In this document: one piece after another, positions 42,301 to 54,300 of the stretch
How positions within the stretch are numbered: position 1 is the first letter of the stretch
Layout of the letters: the number at the start of each line of letters is the position of its first letter
Source of the DNA: Choristoneura fumiferana
Taxonomy: Eukaryota; Arthropoda; Insecta; Lepidoptera; Tortricidae
Direction of reading: 5' to 3'
DNA: 64,000 bases
NCBI RefSeq assembly: GCF_025370935.1
Contig: NC_133472.1
Span: 29,328,407-29,392,406 of the forward strand
The notes under the pieces: generated by a model
What the model saw: only the letters and a program-made list of their open reading frames with translations
What the model was told of the DNA's origin: nothing
The model's database searches: none
Made by a program: the position numbers and the translations under genes

Positions 42301-45300
42301 TCGACTCGTCTATGTCAGATTATGTGATCTTTTTTTTGAAATAGAGACTAGACAAAAGTAATGGATCTATTGTGTGGTAGTTTTGGAGTTATGCCCTTTT
42401 AGAATAAGCATATCTTAAAAAAAAAATATCAGCGTCCTCTTTCCAAACAGAATACAGAGAACGAATGAAATTATAGTCTTAGAAATATGAAATCTTGTCA
42501 ATTATTTATTTAAAGTTTATGTAGGTTACTACGTTGCTTTAATAACCTTTTTTTTAGTAATTAATTAGGGGATTAATTTCATTTTAAACTGAACGCAAAA
42601 TTAGGTACCTACTCTTAAAAATTTAAGTAAGTGTCCTTTGATTTTCCACTGTCATAATCTGCACCAGACCCTCGTGGGAACCATGGCCCAAGCTTTCTTA
42701 GTCCGAGAGGAGGCCCCTGCTGCAGTGGGACGTATACAGGCTGTGATAATTATGATCCTTTGAATATAATTTGTCATTTTCATTATTTCGGTCCTATATC
42801 ACACCGAAGTTGTGTTTTCCAGCGTTTATACGGCACTCGTAAAATTTAATTCAAGTTGGTGTCAATGTTTGGTTAGCGCGTGTGTTCACCGACCTAATAT
42901 AAACTCCCCTTTGAGAACAAAACTGCAATTTCGGACTGGCTTTGGGTGCTGTGTGCACAATGCTCGCTTTGACTACGCTGTAGGTGTATTTATCAGTAGC
43001 ATTCACTGGAACCTTTAGGGGAGGGTTCAACTATGTATATACATACTGTTACATTGTTTTCCAGCCAAATATACCTACCTACTTGTATAGCTATGTTTAA
43101 CTTAAAATGGTTCTCCGAACGAACAGCAGTGTGCAAACAACTATGTACCTACGTGGATTTAATGAAAATGCTATCAGTATTGCACAAAGCCGAAATTGCA
43201 TGCGTGAAGTTACATTACAGGTACCTACCTAGGTACAGTGCTTTGCGTTTGCATTTAGTGCGGCCCTTTATTACGGTACTATACATCATTTAATTTAGAA
43301 TTGGAGGCCACAGCAACATTGTATTGCGGCTCGTGCACTGTAATCTCTTTACAATTAGTACTAGAATAACAATTGACGACACGCAAATAAAGTGGCATTA
43401 AAACAATTTTATTTTGCGGCTCCCAGACTATTGTACTGAACTATTTGCTAGGTAAGAAATAGTTGACCAGACGCAATACAATGTTGCTGTGGCCTCCAAT
43501 TCTAAATTGAATGAAGTATAGGTAAATAAGTTAAATTATTACCCAGGCATCAAAATTAACGTTAGCAAATGGAAAATCAAGACCATTTATTTAGGTCGTT
43601 TACAATTTTATTTTGTATTAAATACGCTACCATTAAGTCATGTTCTCTTTAGATTTAAACGCGACTCGCATTACGAGAACATGATTAAAACATATATATA
43701 GACCCAAAGTTTTCAATAGCCGACGTTCAGCGATGGAGATTCGCTAACCTGCTAAAATACTGTGGTTATATCTATTAAAAAGCACATAAGAAAAAAACAG
43801 ATAAGGATACTACTTCAGTCTAACACGTGACGTTGAAAAAAGAAATGCATGTTGAGCTTCAAAGCTTAACCATCCTTCATAGAGAATCCATTCATAGAAT
43901 AATTAATTTCCTTCCCTGTTCCTTGCCACCTGCCCAACGACATTCATGGTCATGAATGTCATAGGTAGGTCCACAGCGGTCAACTGCTACCCGCTTTTTC
44001 GAAAATTCTACGGTCATGGTCAGAACGCACGTTTATTGTCGTTCCAATCGTTTATTTAACTTTTGACAGCTCGAGTACTAATTAAAATAGTGATGCCCTG
44101 ATGCGTTCCTGATTCGATTTCTTTTAACAATCGATTTTATTCATGAAGAAGTTTTAATCGATTTAACACATTCATATTTTATTTTTGCTCAACATTTTGC
44201 ATTGTTTTATAAACATTCACAGGTGTTTAAGTTACTTTATCTTACATATTAAAATAAACCATTTATGTAAAGTTAATATGTTTATCACTTCCGACGGTAA
44301 TTTAGTAATTTTGGTCAATTATGAAGCGGCAAAACTGGACGCGGCAGCGAGGCCAGTTTGTTGTCACTCACAGCGAGACGCCCGTGGTAGGCAGGTATAA
44401 TTAAAGTGCCTATTTTAGTTGTTTTAACTTTTTAATCCCTAAAGGCATATTAATGTATTTATTATTTTTAAATGATTTTGATATAAAATATAATCACAAT
44501 AATTTTAAATGTATGTTTTATTTATAAAATCGATTTACTTCAAAACGGTTTTTATAGTCTATGGTTCATTACGCATGGGAAATCAGTAAGTGGACGGTAC
44601 CCGTCCATGAAGTACGGTATTCTCTGTAGTAAATTGTACCGAAAATTATTGTAAAACTTCACTTCTTAATATGTCAAAAGTTAAATAAACGATTGGAACG
44701 ACAATAGTGTTGGACGACCGCTGCATAATGCGGTCCTGGGGGGCTTTGTTTGCTGCGGTTGGGGTGTACTCACTCAAGATTGCCGTAGAGTCCGCTGCTA
44801 CCGTCGCCTTCGAAAATGTTACGGTCACCAACGTGGCGAGCTGGTTGGGCGGAAGGCGGCGGCAGCGTGGTGCGGTCCAGAGGGCTCGGGGTGGGCGGGG
44901 ACACTGCCTCCTCGTCTGTCTTCATCTCCAGGGCAGAGTTCTTGATACCATACTTAAAGTAAACCACTAATCCTGAAGGAAAAAAAGTCATTTATTGGAT
45001 CAGGCGGTTGCTTTGCTCTGAAGATGAGTAGTGTGGTGGTGGTCATAGATGGGTTTGTGTAAATTGTGTGTGTTCTTGCAGAGCTCGAAAAGGGGGAGCT
45101 GTTTCGAGAATTCGCATAATACGGATACATACCTTGTCATTTAATGGTAATTTTACTACAAGTGTTACGTCGCCGTTAATGTAGGTACAATTTTGGCACT
45201 TCAGTGGATAAGTGGATATTATTTGATTAGGTATTTACTCTCTGTAAAAGCAGGAAAATTAGCATTGAAAATAGAAAATACAGAAAAGCTGATAGTCATC

Positions 45301-48300
45301 TATTATAATTACACAGAAACTTTTGAATACATTTAAAAACTTAGTCAGTACTCGTTTTACAATGTATTGTCATTTTAGTTTAGTTTAATCATCAAAGTTT
45401 TTTTTATATTTATTTTCAGTGTGTATCTATATTTATATCTACATCTGACAGTAATGGCATAAGAATAGCTCACCCTTTCCGAGCTCTGGTTCTTACAGCG
45501 CAGAGGTGGAGGCACTGCATGAACACACATTTCTTGCATAGACCTAGCTATCATAAGGTCGCAGGTAAGCAAAGTAATTGTTTCAGTTCAAGGAAAAAGC
45601 CCAATTAACACCGCAAGCGGATCGTACTCCGTATGGACTCAGCGTCACGTACAACGATCGGCTGCATGAAAGTACTTACAATGAACTCCGTTCGCGTTGG
45701 AAACTGTGCTTAAGTAAGTTAAGTTTGAATTAGGAACTCTTGCGATAAAACAAAAGAAGATTGCTTACCAATGATCATCCACACAGTGAATCGCACGAGC
45801 GTCAGGATGGAGAGGTTCAGGATCAGGTAGATGTTGACGACGATGGCTGTCGCCGGCACGAACGGCAGCGCGGGCGTCGAATACACCAGCGCCGCGCTGG
45901 AAATGTTGACACACTGACAAGGTGCCTCGCAAAATAGGCTATTCCTATATGTATGCCCAATTATTAGACGACCTAATGGCCAAGTGGTTAGAGAACCTGA
46001 CTACGAAGCTTGAGGTCCCGGGTTCGATTCGGTTCGGTTCGAATGTTTGTTCTCGGGTCTTGGATGTTTAATATGTACTTGTTTAAGTATGTATTTATCT
46101 ATATAAGTATGTTTATCCGTTGCCTACTTACTATCCATACTACAAGCTTTGCTTAGTTTGGGACCAGGTCAATTGGTGTCAAATGTACCATGATATTTAT
46201 ATATATTTAATTTGCAGATGTGAGAAAGTAAAACAAGCTCCTTCTTGTATAAATAAATAACGGAGAGCATGGTAATGTATAATAATAATGTACAATTTTG
46301 GGGTACAAGCTACGAATAAAATAAAAAAGGTACCTGTCTACAAGCGAGAATATCTCCATTTTACGTATAAAAAAGAATTAAGAACTAAACTTTCCTTGAA
46401 CCATAAAGTTGTTTGCTTTAATCTCTTCAATTAAGCACGTTTTGCATACCACATTGCATGCCGCTTTTCCATGATATTACTAAAGTAATATACTAATGTT
46501 AAATTTTAAAATGAGTTGCTTCCATCTAGCTATTTAGTTAAAAGATGGAAGAAACCAAGTGTCTCCTAAGACAAAACTGTCGCATTAGTTATATCTTAAT
46601 ATGGATCATTACGCTGATTTTAGACCTTTACTGTAATAAGTCTATTGTTTATTTAGTTGTCCATATTACGTTTAAAACAGACTATGTACAGTTTAGTTAT
46701 CTTTGAAACATATTATACCTAACGGTTGTTTTATAAGAACAACTTACCGATTCTGAGGTTTCCTCGAGATGAGCAGCAAGATGACAATGATGGCCAGCAT
46801 CAAGCCGGTCATGACGACCAGAGTGAAGGTGGAGGAACCCGGGCTGCCGTACGCCGCGAGGATGTCGAACAGGATTATCAGCAGGTACATGGTACCCACC
46901 GACTTAATGACGAACATACCTGTTGTTTCATAGCCATCTTTAACTTTAAATGCATAATCTTCAGTAGTAGATACCTAGAATTATCTCTCAAATTGAACTC
47001 AAAATTTAATATGGCATCAATTAAAAATATCAATTGTTTAAATAGGTAGGTACAACACATTGACAATTTATCTACTTCAATATATATTAAAATAAAATAA
47101 GTTTAACATACAATCATACACCGGCACACAAATATCAATGCTAATAAAACAAGACACCTAACGTAGCTGTTGTATATATCCGTTTGAATCCGCTATTATA
47201 GGTAGTTTGAATTCTATGAAATTTTAAAACGCCATGTCTAATAATCTCCTGCCTTTATTCTGATTTTCAAGGAATTGCATTTATGCAAGAAATCGCGAGC
47301 TCTTGGAACAAAGCAGGTGTATAATTACACGCTGCACTTTCAAGACTTTTAATAAAGTCGTATCGCGTTACTACTTTTCAAATATGAATAGAAAGTCTTG
47401 GAAAAAAGTAGGTAAATATCTAGCCTATTTCTGAATAAAACAACTCCAAGCGAGAAGTTGTACCTGGTTACTGAGAGCATTTTATTAAAAGTTTTTGACT
47501 TCCGGCGGAGAACAAAGGACTGTTAAAAGTTTTGGTTCCACATTACGTTCTGTTTTTGCTGTCGCTACTCGCACGCTACTCAGTATGATTTCGATTAATT
47601 GAAATTCTTTACCTATCGCAGATATATAAAGATTAATATTGTTATGTACCGCTGTGATCAGTTGCCGGACCGTTGTCGACCCAGGGGAAAAGGCCTGGGC
47701 ACAAGTAAGAACGGGCGTGCAGCTGACGGGTCACGGCGTCGAGGAACCGGCGGCAGCGGCTCTGGTTCCCAGACGATCCACCGGGAACAGCTCCTGGTTT
47801 ACCAGAATCGCGTTATCTAACTGCTCCTCCGAAACTAGAACGCGATTAATAGGTACTTAGATACTGAAGAGACGCGCATTTGGCCATAACATACAAAACG
47901 GCGATCGCTTCAACACAAAAGGAAATACGTGTGATTTTGGTGAATGAATTTTGTGGCATCTCCGCGTTGCTTCGGCTCTTACCGCATCAATCGCGTCCTG
48001 GATTCCAGAGAATAGCTTTGTGTTAAGTGCTGTAAACCAAATTTTGATAGCCCAGGGTGTCCATTTTCTGTAAAGTCAGGGAAAGTCAGGGAAAAGTTCA
48101 AGGTGGTCAGCGAAAGTCAGGGAAGATCAGGTAAATTTGCGAGAAATCCAAAAAGTCAGGAAAAAACTCGTCGACCGCGTCGACGGTTAAGAATCAATAA
48201 CACCTAACTATCATGCTAAAAGATGGTAGATAGACGGTATTGGTTCTAAACCGCCGTCGTGATTTCCCAAAACTTTGCTCGATATTTTGGCACCAGTCGT

Positions 48301-51300
48301 TCCAGTTCTGGGCGACGCAAAAAAGTGGCACCATAAAAACTGTCAACGATAAAGTGAGCACGTTCAGTGTGCAGTGAATTTCCATCATCGGGTCTAGCTT
48401 AGTATCTCGGGCAGTAAAATCATATAATCTGCCTTGAATTGTACCTGATCGGTCAGGGAAATTTAGAAATGTGGTCAGGGAAAGTCAGGGAAAATTTAGG
48501 GATTTTTTTTTAGGATTTGTAGTGGATACGTTGTAGAACGATGATTGTACACTTAAAATTACAATGAAACAAACAACAAAAGAATGGATGGACATTTACG
48601 AGTAACGCGGTAGATTTACAAATTGAATGGAACATTCTGTTGTACTACCGGCTATAAACCATACAAGTACGTACCAACTAAAAAGATCCGACTTTATTTA
48701 ACTCAATCCTTATATTTTAAATAATTTTAGAAACTCTGCGCATGGTAACGAATTAAAACTTAAAAAGCATCTATTTTAAAACTTAAAAAAAAAGTAAATT
48801 TATTTCTCTTACTGTTTCTAGTTTTAGAATCTAAGAAATTTGATTACCGTAAAATTTATTTTCAGTGTGAGAGTTCATGAGGAAAGTATCATCCCTTCCG
48901 AATTCCTCGCTGTCGTCTCCTGGCATCGTATCGTCGGAGTCCGGAGAGCTGTGGACACACTAGCATCGCTTAACAGTTACAGAAATAAGGTTTTAGTATA
49001 ATATGGTCGGCCGGCCTTTCGCTTGGCAACTTAAGAAGTTCAAATCATTAAACAATTCGCTTCGCGTTAAGACTGAGCGGTCCTTACCTGCGAGTGACGC
49101 GACGCACCATGACACGCTGGTTTGATGCAGTGATGTGAGTCTTATTGCGGCCCTAGAAAATAACATTAATAATAAAATTATAAACATACGATATGTAGCA
49201 ATGATAGCTAAAGGCACGTTTTTATATAATACACAATTATATTAAATGATATTGTAACGGATAACTCACGTCTTAAACCGAGTTTAGCTCGACATGTTTC
49301 GGCCTATTTCGTAGCCCTTCTTCTCAGGAGCACGCGACTCGGCGGCTGCCGCAACACGCACACTACGAGCCACCGCTCTGCTCGCGCGACTGCCCGACGA
49401 AACTAACACCGGCGCACAAGTGCGGCGGCGGTGCGCTGAGTCACGTGCTCCTGAGAAGAAGGGCTACGAAATAGCCCCAAACATGTCCAGCTAAACTCGG
49501 TTTAAGACGTGAGTTATCCGTTACAATATCATTTACTATGAGTGAGTCTCACGGTAGTTTCATGTTCAAAATACACAATTATTTATAACCTTTTCCTGTC
49601 AACGTATTGGCATAATTATGTATACGTATAACACAGCCAGCCCTGCCTAAGAGTAGCGATATTTGTTAATATTTATAGGCTTTTAGGCTTCGAATAGATT
49701 AGTTAGTTTTTGTTTTATTTTCTTTGTTTATGTAATAACGTATTTGTTATTTATTGTACACATAATAAATTGTGTGTAAATAAATATTTTCTTTTTTCCT
49801 GTTGTTAGTTATCGGTAATTAGGTACAATCCTACGAATAAATATTTATCCGTAGGTACCTACAAACCAAAATCTCTCTTGCAAATACTACATAACAAAGA
49901 ACTAGCTAAGTAATTCTTTCAATCAATTTGTCGATGTTCAATGCGAATTCTCCTATGGCAGGGGGTTGGTAACCTTTTGGCAGACATGGGCCACATAATG
50001 AAAAAATCTTAAAAAATTGATAAAGGACTTCACGTACTTGTAGGTAATATAAATTTGTACCTAATAGATATCTACCTAGTTACCTATTGTAGGTATGTAG
50101 GTACTATAAGTGATATTACAAAACAGTCCCGGGCCGCAAAAAGGAAACCCCTGTCCTATGGCAACACAACAATAACGAACTCTGCCGTGTGAATCCCGCG
50201 ACTAAATGGAGGTAGCTCGAACTATTTTCTCTTCTAGTAGGTAATAAAACAAGGTAAAGTTTGTGTAGGTACCACCAGCCAAATAAGTGGTCTACCAATT
50301 TTTAAACAAGTTCCTATCAAATGAATATGTCGCTAAATTCGAACTTTCAAGTTGACAGACACGTATATTGGCATTATTGTTTTGATTATCAAGTTTAGGG
50401 TGGTAGACCACATATTTGGCTGATGGTACCTAATGTGCTCAAAGAAACTGGGACATCGCTAACTATTAAAACCATCTGTAGAGTCAATTATGTAAAACAA
50501 CTAGTAGTTCAGTACAATTAGCTGAAAATTTGGCAAATTAGAAAAAAAAAACTATACATAAACTATATCGTGTGACATATCAAATTAAAGGGTACATTAT
50601 GAAAATCTCAAATATATATTTTCATTATTTTAAATTAATCAGTATTGAAGTTATTTAAGAAAATAGGTGAAAATTGACCATTTCCCCGCCTATTATATCC
50701 TAAAAGCCTAGTAGGGCCTAAATTTTTTTGTAAATACAGGAAATAGTTCTATACTTACCTATAGATTCCAGGAAAACATATGAGAGTCTAATGGTATTTA
50801 AAGTAACACCGTTTAACCAGTACGAATATTTATATTTCGCTGAATGGCACAATTAATTAAATTTAAAAAATAGCATAGCAACAGTAAATGAAAGAGTTTA
50901 GAAATAAATTTCTTAAACTTCTGTGATACATATCTTGGCGGTAAAGAGTGAATTTTTTGAGAAAACTAACCTTTTAGCAGAAAAAATCGATTAATTATAA
51001 AAAAAAGTTAGTATTTGGTAACATATTGCGCTGAAACTATAAGTGATATCGCTTTTGTATGTATGAAAGGTTTATAGTAAATTTATCAAGGATTATTTCG
51101 TTTATACACACTTTTTATGTATCGTGTAGGTACGGTTTTCTTTTAAAATGGAAAATACCGCGCTCCCGGCTCCCGGAGGGGGGGAGAGTGGATAAAATTT
51201 AACTCTATAACCTACATACATATCCTGATAGATAAAAGTAGTTTTCTTAACCTATAGACTGGCCATCTTGTTTCGTTGTGAATAATTCATAACATTCGAT

Positions 51301-54300
51301 GCGCGGAAATGGGTCAGGGTCCCTATCTCTATAGGGTCAGGGTACAATGTTTATGAGTGGCGGTGATCACTAACCATCAGGTGACCCACTGGTTCTTTAT
51401 CCTGCCTGTTGAAAATAGTACATTACTGCAGAAGACGGAAAAAAAGGCTTGCACGCCGAGTAATACGATATGAGTACGAGGCTGGTAAGTTCTTTCAGGC
51501 CGAGGCTTGTGTTGTATAGTGCTTTTCTCGAACAACACTGAAATAAATAATAACTCCTAGAAATCAATATTTTATTCGTAAGACAACATAAATTGTACCA
51601 GACTTCAATTATAACTACCATGTATATATGTATTAGTGTTTATTTCATACTAACATGGATTTTTAAAACGTTAAAATAATCCCAAAAAGCGCTATTATCA
51701 TCTTTACGGAATAATGCTGAAACTGTCTTCGCTCATGTAAATTTGTGCTGAAGTGAAAACAAATCAGTTAACGTTAACGTACACGCGCCACACGAATCGA
51801 TGTATGTCTCATGAATATGCTAGTAGTTATAATAAATTAAGGGAAAAGTTGTCGGTAAATAACTTTAGTAGCGTGACAATATTGTCACGAGTGGTACAAG
51901 AACAGAAGCTACGAGTAGACGCGTTTTACGTCCAGTGGTACAAGAACAGAAGGTACGAGTAGACGCGTTTTACGTCCAGTGGTACAAGAACAGAAGGTAC
52001 GAGTAGACGCGTTTTATGTCCAGTGGTACAAGAACAGAAGGTACGAGTAGACGCGTTTTATGTCCAGTGGTACAAGAACAGAAGGTACGAGTAGACGCGT
52101 TTTATGTCCAGTGGTACAAGAACAGAAGGTACGAGTAGACGCGTTTTACCTCCCAGGCGATCAACGCAAAACTTTTTAATAATCAATGAGGATGTGATAA
52201 TCGCCTACGTTTTGACCACTGTTTGTATATTGCTGTAGTATCGTTATCGTAACGTAAAGGTTGACTGGTAGAGATCCCATAAAGGGATAAGTCCGCTTTT
52301 GTACAAGTATCTCGAAGTTTGCCAATTGTATTTTGTTTCTATTCTTTTGTACAATACAGAGTTTACATACATACAATCGTTATTGACTATGAGCAGTATT
52401 ACAATACTAAATAATTAGTATTTATCAAAAGCCTAGCCCATTTGAGAGTGAAAATACTGTTTTCGTATGTCGTCTTAATCGCTTTGCATTTTATACCCAT
52501 TAAGTACGTAAAGTAAGAAGATCCGCCTTTGAGCTTCCAGTAATCCGTTAACGTGTCCAACCGATCGAGAGTAAATTAAGTAAACGTAGGAGTGCTGGTT
52601 ACTGCCCAATAGGTACCATCCTTAATATTATAATGTCATTAGCAATAGAGTGATGATGATGATCAGACTGATTTCAAACCACTGGGGCTAGAAACTTGAA
52701 ATTTGGAATATATGTTCCTTAGTAGATGTAGACGCGCACTAAGAAAGGATTTTTCGAAATTCCCACGGGATAGGGAAATATCTAAACTTTTTTCGCTTCT
52801 TTGTTTGTAGTCGAATCTCTGAAACTAATGATCCGATTTTAAAAATTCTTTCACCGTTAGTAAGCTACACTATTCTTGATTGACATAAGTTACTTTTTAT
52901 CCGGGATAATGAAAAATTCCCGCGGGATAGAAATAAATTAGTTCAATTACGGAGCTGATTAAAAAAAAAATCTTACATATTATGTGATATGACTATCCCC
53001 AAATGACAAAGGCTACTTTTTCTTAAAGAAAGAAAGAAAGAAAATGCGTTTATTGCCAACAATTAGGTAGGTATATAATGCATATTACACAAGAAGGGTA
53101 CCTACTCTAAAAATTAAGTTAACTTACTAACTATATGCGGGTTCTATAAAAGTTCGTGAGACCTGCTTTCTAATGTAGGGGTTAATGAACTTTTATAAAA
53201 ATCCCGCCTTAACCTAAAAGTATCCCCGCATGCTACTCGACCCATTAAATTGCGGCAAATGGTTCGGGCATCAGCATAATGCTGACAGTGTCAGCAGTTT
53301 CTTCGGGAAATTACAAAATTCCCATGGGATAGAAAAAACTGAATGCAACTTCGGGGATGATTTTAAAAATTCTTACATCAATAGTAAGCTACACTATTCC
53401 TCATTAGTATAGATTACTCTTCTTCGGGAAAATGCAAAATTCCCGCGGGATAGAAATAAGTGAATTCAACTTCGGATCTGATTTTAAAAGTTCTTTCAAC
53501 AAAAGTAAGCTACAGTACTCCTGATTGACATAGGACACGTTTTCCGGAAAAATGAAAAATTCCCGCGGGATAGAAATAAGTAAATTCAACTTTGGCACTG
53601 CTTTTAAAAATTCTTTCATATGATATGACTATCCTCGATTGACATAGGCCACTTTTTTTTCGGAAAATCCAAAATTCCCATGGGATAGAAAAAACTGAAT
53701 TCAACTTCAGAGCTGATTTTAAAAATTCTTCCAATAATATATAGCTACACTGTTGCTCATTGGTACAGATTACTCTTCTTTGGGAAAATACAAAATTACC
53801 GCAGGATAGGTACATAGAAGTAAGTAAGACAATCCAAATTCGGAGCTAGTTTTCAAAATTCTTTCACTAATAGTAATCTGCAGTATTTCTGATTGACATA
53901 GGCTGCTTTTCTACAGAAGAATGCAAAATACCCGCAAGATCGAAATACTTAACTTTCATCATTGGGGTTGATTTAAAAAGATATTTTACCAATTGGGAGC
54001 TACATTATCCCTGATTGGCATACTTACGCTACTTTTCTCCGGGAAAACGTAAAACTATCGCGGGATAGCAAAAAGTGAATTCAACTTCAGGGTTGATTTA
54101 TTTATAATTGTATACCTAACTCTACCTGAACAGTACCATGACTGGCTGACTGACAGACAACGCATAGCCAAAAGTACTGGTGCTAGAGACTTGAAATTGG
54201 CATAAAGTAATAGAGAGGTGCACTAGGGAAAGATTTTTAGAAAATCCCATGAAATAGGAAAATATCTCAACTTTTTTTGTTTCTTTGTTTGTTGGGGGTA

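Noticed and set aside
46726..47049. 107-codon plus-strand open frame
   Set aside because: Antisense shadow of transporter exon E, which has splice borders and transmembrane helices on the other strand.
51891..52150. CRISPR array
   Set aside because: The repeats are contiguous with no unique spacers, in insect nuclear DNA; this is a minisatellite.
53404..53815. Overlapping minus-strand frames with repeated FSIPREFxIFP words
   Set aside because: The protein repeat is a by-product of the ~110-bp DNA tandem array; units are diverged and frames shift between them.
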